Shown piece by piece: positions 59,150 through 64,000 of a DNA stretch of 64,000 nucleotides; positions within the stretch are counted from its first letter, which is position 1; every line of letters begins with the position of its first letter. The notes below the pieces were generated by a model. It did no database searches. It saw only the letters and a program-made list of their open reading frames with translations, and was not told the DNA's origin. Made by a program: the position numbers and the translations under genes. The stretch is from assembly GCF_030247195.1 (NCBI RefSeq), contig NC_080672.1, positions 307,799,115 to 307,863,114 of the forward strand, read 5' to 3'. The stretch is from Topomyia yanbarensis. Lineage: Eukaryota > Arthropoda > Insecta > Diptera > Culicidae.

Positions 59150-60220
59150 TAACTGTCTCTAATAAACATGTCGTTAGTGATTTAGCCTTTTCGGTGTGGT
59201 TGTTCGGCTAAATTAATAGACCTACAATTATCAACCACATAATAATATTATAATTTCAGTTCTTCCCCTTGAACTATCATTTAGTTCGTATTTTGGTGTG
59301 CACCTATGCATATTCTACATATTCAGAAAAAAAAAACTTGTTAAACCTAACTGAGCATCAGCTCACAAATTCTTTTAACTTGTTTAGCCTCATGTAGAAT
59401 GGCCACTACTCAGCATTTTCTGAATGATACATTATCCACACACGTTCTGCAGAAAACACCTTGTGTAATTGTGCTTTTCATTCATATATACCTTACTGGT
59501 TATTATTTTCACTTGGTGTCTATATACAAACACAATGTATGTCGAATTATTCAATTCGCTAATGCATCTGGAATCATGACAAAACTAAACTTTATAATGC
59601 AGCTTAATACTCCAAAAGTAGAAGTTTGATACTCAATTTAAAATATCCATAACTGTTTGAAGATCCGCAAAAGTTAATGCAATGTGTGGTTCATATTTCC
59701 CCGAATACCCTATAAAGATTTAGAACGACACATCTGGCTATTTCAAACCAATTGGCGATGAGTAAGGTGACATTTGAACCACGTAAGGAGTAAGGATTCT
59801 TGTTACAGTTCGGAGGTCAATCTTGTAGTACCAATGCACAGTGATCCAGGAAGCAAAATTAGCGGGAAACAATTGATTACGCTTTCATCTTTGGATTTCG
59901 AGATTTGATGTTTTGGAAACATTTATTGTGTGTGTTAAACACCATCTTTTGGCTGAAACGGTTTTAGGGTGGTCCTTAAAATGTCAAAGTTGTGGAAATT
60001 ATTTCACATTCTAGTGAGATAGAATGATACTTTCTTTTGAAATATTCTAGAACAATCAATTCTGAGCAACATTGTTGAAGATTTTAACTTTGTATCTCAA
60101 ACAGTATTCATTTTATAGTGAGCTCCATGCCATAACTTAGGGTGTCTCTAAAAAAACAGTTTTCTCCGTACAGTTTTACATTTTTTACAAAAGAAATGTA
60201 TAGGATTCGCTCAAACTTTG
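59150..60220. other. No gene recognised
   Basis: AT-rich sequence without convincing frames; the 76-codon frame at 59399 has no motif. Confidence 0.3.
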
Positions 60221-60227
60221 AAAACTT

Positions 60228-60420
60228 TTTCCGAGGCCCGGAGGGCCGAGTCTCATATACCAATCGATTCAGCTCGACAAATTAAGACAATGTCTGTATG
60301 TGTGTATGTATGTACAAAATGTCATGTAATTATCTCAGCAATGGCTGAACCGATCTTAACGAAACTAGTTTCAAATGAAAGGCCTAACGTTACCATTTGA
60401 CACTATTATTTTTGTTTTTC
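60228..60420 (+). repeat. Dispersed mosquito repeat, copy near 60.2 kb
   Basis: GAGGCCCGGAGGGCCGAG, TCATATACCAATCGATTCAG, TGTCTGTATGTGTGTATGTA and a CAATGGCTGAACCGATCTTA segment follow the block order of 2115-2220. It lacks the CCTTTCTCATATAGAAAGG start. Confidence 0.65.
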
Positions 60421-62815
60421 GATATGTTGTTTACTTTCTGAGATATGGGTGATCTTGTCTAAACAAAACAGGTTTTTAGCGAATAACTTTCGAACAAAGC
60501 GATCACATCGCTTTAAAAGGAATAAAAATCTTATGACAATACCTTTCTAACAAGCTATAGAATCCGTTCACGAGCGGAGGAGATATTAAACATTTTGTAT
60601 TTTTATTTCTCGCCTATCAATTTTCACTAACTAAAAAGGAGACCTTTTTATACAGAGTATTGCTTTACTGGTGTTTTAATCTCATCTACGCGATTCAAGG
60701 AATTCGATATTGAAAAAAAAATTGTGAATTAAAATAATAAAAGAACCATTTCCAAAAATTAATATGTAAGTTCATTTCAAAGAAAGTGCTCATAGTGAAA
60801 TTTTTTCTAGAGTTGTATTTATGTATGTATTTATCCCTTAGATGAGGCGTTGCATTCAATCGTGTGGTAAATGTTGATGGTATATTAATACATAGATCAT
60901 CAAGTAATTCACCTAGTATGAAGATAAAAGATGTCTCATATAATTATACTCGCGGCATCACCGAAAGCAACTGTATTTTTGAATCCCAAAACTCTAGCGA
61001 AAATTTAGCTCTTTTGCAAGATTTAGGTTATTTATACTGGTTAAGGCGTGAAAATTACTGCTTTCATTATTTATAATAAGGATTTAAGGGATCAATATAT
61101 CGCATAATATACCTTTAAATATAAGGTCACGGCACTAAACAGCATTTGCTATTTCTCACACGTCCCCTCCCCCTTTCTCACTCTCACTCACTCTCTAGCA
61201 CTTACTCTCTCACTCTCTCTCTCTCCCTTCCTTCGTGTTCGTGGTAACTGTCACGACTCACATATTACTTGCTGTTTCTCTATCCATTTCTGATAACCTG
61301 AAACTTTTATTAATGTCCAATCATGTATGCGATGTAATTGTGGTGGTTTGAGAAGGCAATACTATTTTTGTCTGCCGTTACTCTGTAAATAGATTTTTGC
61401 ATTTTAGTGTATGAAAACAAGCTTAATATTACATCCTACTTGGTAAATAAATTATTTTATAGTTCTGAGAAAATTTGCAAAATGTTTGTATTATGAGAAA
61501 ACTATAACTATTTTCAAATGTTCACACCCTCAAGATGAAATGTTGAACTATGGGTTGGCAGGCGACCAAAATTCGAAAACTACATCAACTCTAATTTATT
61601 TCATTTCTATTCAGAGCTTTTATATACACTATAATTAAGGAAATTCATGGCTATCTAGAAAAATATTTGACTTAACTGGGTAATATGGATGTTTGGAGAT
61701 GAAAATTTTAAGAAGGGACATCCCAGATGCGTTATTTAAACTTTTCGTATCTGAATTGAATTTTAAATGAATCATATGCTCAAATATGTCATGTGAAAAG
61801 TAAGAACATCTTTTTTGTGATGATATTATTGAAAATATATATTCATTGTATTGGTTAACTATTATGAAGAATAATGGATCAAAGCCCAAAAATCCACGGG
61901 AAAAGAAGTCTCCTACAGACCCCATTCTCGATGGGGGATACAAGTAAAATATTTCTTCTAACTTATCGTTGTCCATTTTTTCTCTATACTAAGTAAAATT
62001 CAATTGATGTTTCAATGGCAGTCACAATTAGTAGAGAGGCGATGGATGTACTGTGTACTGAAACGTTTGATCTAACTACATTTTTGTCATACACATTACT
62101 GTGTAACAACAAATGAACACGAAGGTACTTTTTTCATGACCAATGTAAGAAACATATTTATTCGCAGAAAATTAAGACTTGTAATGTCAAGCATGCCTAT
62201 CCATCAACAGCAGTTTTATATCAAATGACACTTTCAATGGCACTTGCATTTCCAGCAAATTAAATACTTATCCTGAAAATTTGAACCTCTTTATCGTAGT
62301 ATTGGTTTGTATAGGACTCATTTATCCATATTTCCTGAACGAGAATTCCGAACAAAACAATATACACGCTATAAGGATGACTGGAAAGAGAGTACATTAT
62401 TATCACCTGAATGCACGGCTTTTGTGCTATCGACATGGCTTAGGCTCTTTGTCGCTCTCTGTTTAAGGGGTTTGAAAATATATGTGACATTGTCCTACTT
62501 TACAGTTTCCATTTGCGCATATTTACGTATTATGCAGAAATTTTTTTTTGAGAATATGTGACCAAAATGACAACTTTGAATTCCAAAAGAAATTGAACGT
62601 TCCATGTTCCTGATAACTAATTAAGGTCCATCAATAAGGTAGAAACACTAGATAATCTTAAACGACGCCGCCAAGAAAAGAACAACGAAAACCAAAAAGT
62701 AGAAACAAAGAAGAATGAAAACTTAAGAAAGTTCATTGCATATTAATTAGCTATTTTTCAGATGATGGGATTATCAAAAAAATTTATAACTTTCTGATAC
62801 ACTAGTACTCCAATT
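60421..62815. other. No gene supported; CT-rich microsatellite at 61165-61235
   Basis: AT-rich sequence with one (CT)n-type stretch (CTCACTCTCTCTCTCTC). A 113-codon minus-strand frame at 61635-61976 begins with a true ATG but has no recognisable motif and no splice or promoter context. Confidence 0.35.
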
Positions 62816-62819
62816 CGTA

Positions 62820-63340
62820 CAATGCAGTTTATTCATTTACTTTATTCAAAAATGATTCTAAATAGTCAATTTTTTCAGTTTCTTCATTTCATGGAGTTTA
62901 TTCATTTTCAATATTTGACTAGTTTTAAGTATATGATTTTTTGTATTTTAATTATTTATTTCATTCAGAATTCCTTTTATTCATTTGATTTGCGTTCATT
63001 TAATTTTATTTTATTCATTTTATTCTTTGGATTCACTCTGATCAGTTCATTTTTTCGTACATTTTATTCATATCATTCATTTAACTTATTTTATTCATTG
63101 TTTTTTCAGATTTATTCATTCCATCCAAATTATTTCATTTTTTTATTCATTTATATATTTATATATTTCATTCATTTGATTCATTGTTTTCACTGGATTC
63201 ATTAAATTCGTTCTATCCATTTGATTAATTTGTTTCATTTGATTCATTTGACTAATTTGATCCATTTGATTGATTTGATTCATTTTATTCATTTCTTTAA
63301 TTTTAATAATTTCATAATCAGTCATTTCACTTATTTATTT
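62820..63340. repeat. Degenerate ATTCATTTGATT low-complexity tract
   Basis: Dense repetition of TTCATTT, TTTGATT and TTTTATT with a drifting period near 10-13 bases, T-rich on the plus strand. It yields a 127-codon plus frame and a MNQMNQ-type minus frame, both artefacts. It may be an expanded simple repeat. Confidence 0.7.
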
Positions 63341-63639
63341 CGTTCAACTTGTTAGTTTGAGTCAATTTAATTTGTTCAATTAATTTTATAACTATTTTTA
63401 AAAAAAGACTATTTTTTATTTTATGAGCTACTCCAATTTGATTTATGTATTTTATTAACTTGATTTATATAAATCATTGTACTTATTTTATGAATTTGAA
63501 AACATTTTGTTTTGCATTTTTGCCTTATTTTTTTATTTGGTTCGTTTTATTGATTTTCTATATTTTATTCAGTTTATTCGAGGTTTTATTCGTGTAGTAC
63601 CAGAAATTGCAAACTAATCAACGAGATCTGCAAATCAAT

Positions 63640-63715
63640 GAATGATCCAACAGTGACATTTGTAAGAAATGTCTCATCTCACTGCTAGGTGGATTGAGTT
63701 GGTTTTTTAGTGTGA
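63640..63715 (+). repeat. Dispersed mosquito repeat, terminal fragment
   Basis: GAAATGTCTCATCTCACTGC and CTAGGTGGATTGAGTTGG correspond to the end block at 2955-2998 (AAATGAGAAAGGCACAAC, then CTAGGTGGATTAAAAC). The remaining bases to 64000 show only AT-rich sequence that may be internal repeat. Confidence 0.5.
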
Positions 63716-64000
63716 TTTTTCTCACAAAAGTACTCTTCTGTGTACTTTTAGAGCTTGATTACTTGCTGAAGGAAAATAAAATTTATCTTGTCTGGTTCAA
63801 AAGTTATACATAATTTTCACTGAAAAATACGCCCTTTTCAAAAGTCGATATCTCAAAAGAGGGCAAACGAAAATTGATAATTTTGATTGCATTTGAAAGG
63901 TTGTATTTGTGTCTATAATACATAAAAAATTGGAGAAAATTGCATACATTCCTACACTGCCCATAAACGCATAAGAGTCCCATGTGGATTTTTGTCGAAA

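Noticed and set aside
61635..61976. 113-codon minus-strand frame with a true ATG (MDNDKLEEIFYLYPP)
   Set aside because: No motif, no splice or promoter context, in AT-rich DNA where a frame of this length can occur by chance.
62822..63325. 127-codon plus and 60-codon minus frames
   Set aside because: Products of the ATTCATTT low-complexity tract.

Overview
This window comes from an insect genome, most likely a culicine mosquito (Culicidae). Four things point there: one spliced gene with 57-70 bp introns and GT..AG borders (NOSIP); a dispersed repeat beginning CCTTTCTCATATAGAAAGG followed by a GGCCCGGAGGGCC block, which I know from mosquito genomes; Jockey, R1, I/Loa and L2-like non-LTR retrotransposons with mosquito-type 3' ends; and very dense nested transposons. 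Nothing looks bacterial or viral in origin, and I do not name a species.

Layout. 0-1.5 kb: an end of a non-autonomous hAT element joined to the 3' part of an L2/CR1-like retrotransposon. 2.0-3.6 kb: fragments of the dispersed mosquito repeat. 6.3-11.5 kb: a TA-flanked inverted-repeat element (Tc1/mariner type) hosting a 4.28 kb LTR element with ~1.08 kb LTRs, no gag or pol, and a putative antisense multi-exon unit. 13-18.1 kb: terminal-inverted-repeat and foldback elements. 20.35-26.09 kb: a full-length, apparently intact Ty3/Gypsy element (minus strand) whose 228 bp LTRs differ at one base. 26.66-36.24 kb: a 9.6 kb hAT-type element inserted in the mosquito repeat, containing two TATAA satellites, three copies of a ~330 bp repeat, and an L2-like element itself split by a 563 bp hAT MITE. 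36.5-38.0 kb: an R1-clade remnant. 40.6-41.8 kb: the NOSIP gene, the only host protein gene I can support. 43.4-48.3 kb: an I/Loa-like element split by a 1.13 kb hAT and by an antisense Jockey. 49.0-53.1 kb: a 4.08 kb hAT-type element containing another RT fragment split by a MITE. 53.2-55.9 kb: a Jockey lacking its endonuclease. 56-64 kb: a MITE, a (TA)n array, a possible noncoding first exon, more mosquito repeat and an ATTCATTT-rich low-complexity tract.

The elements do not form a pathway; they record a sequence of insertions. Target-site duplications let the order be read: the mosquito repeat, I/Loa-like, L2-like and Tc1-like copies are older hosts; hAT elements and Jockey landed in them; and the two LTR elements (Gypsy and the non-coding one), with almost identical LTRs, are the youngest. 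Clade names for degraded RT fragments are judged from motifs only.
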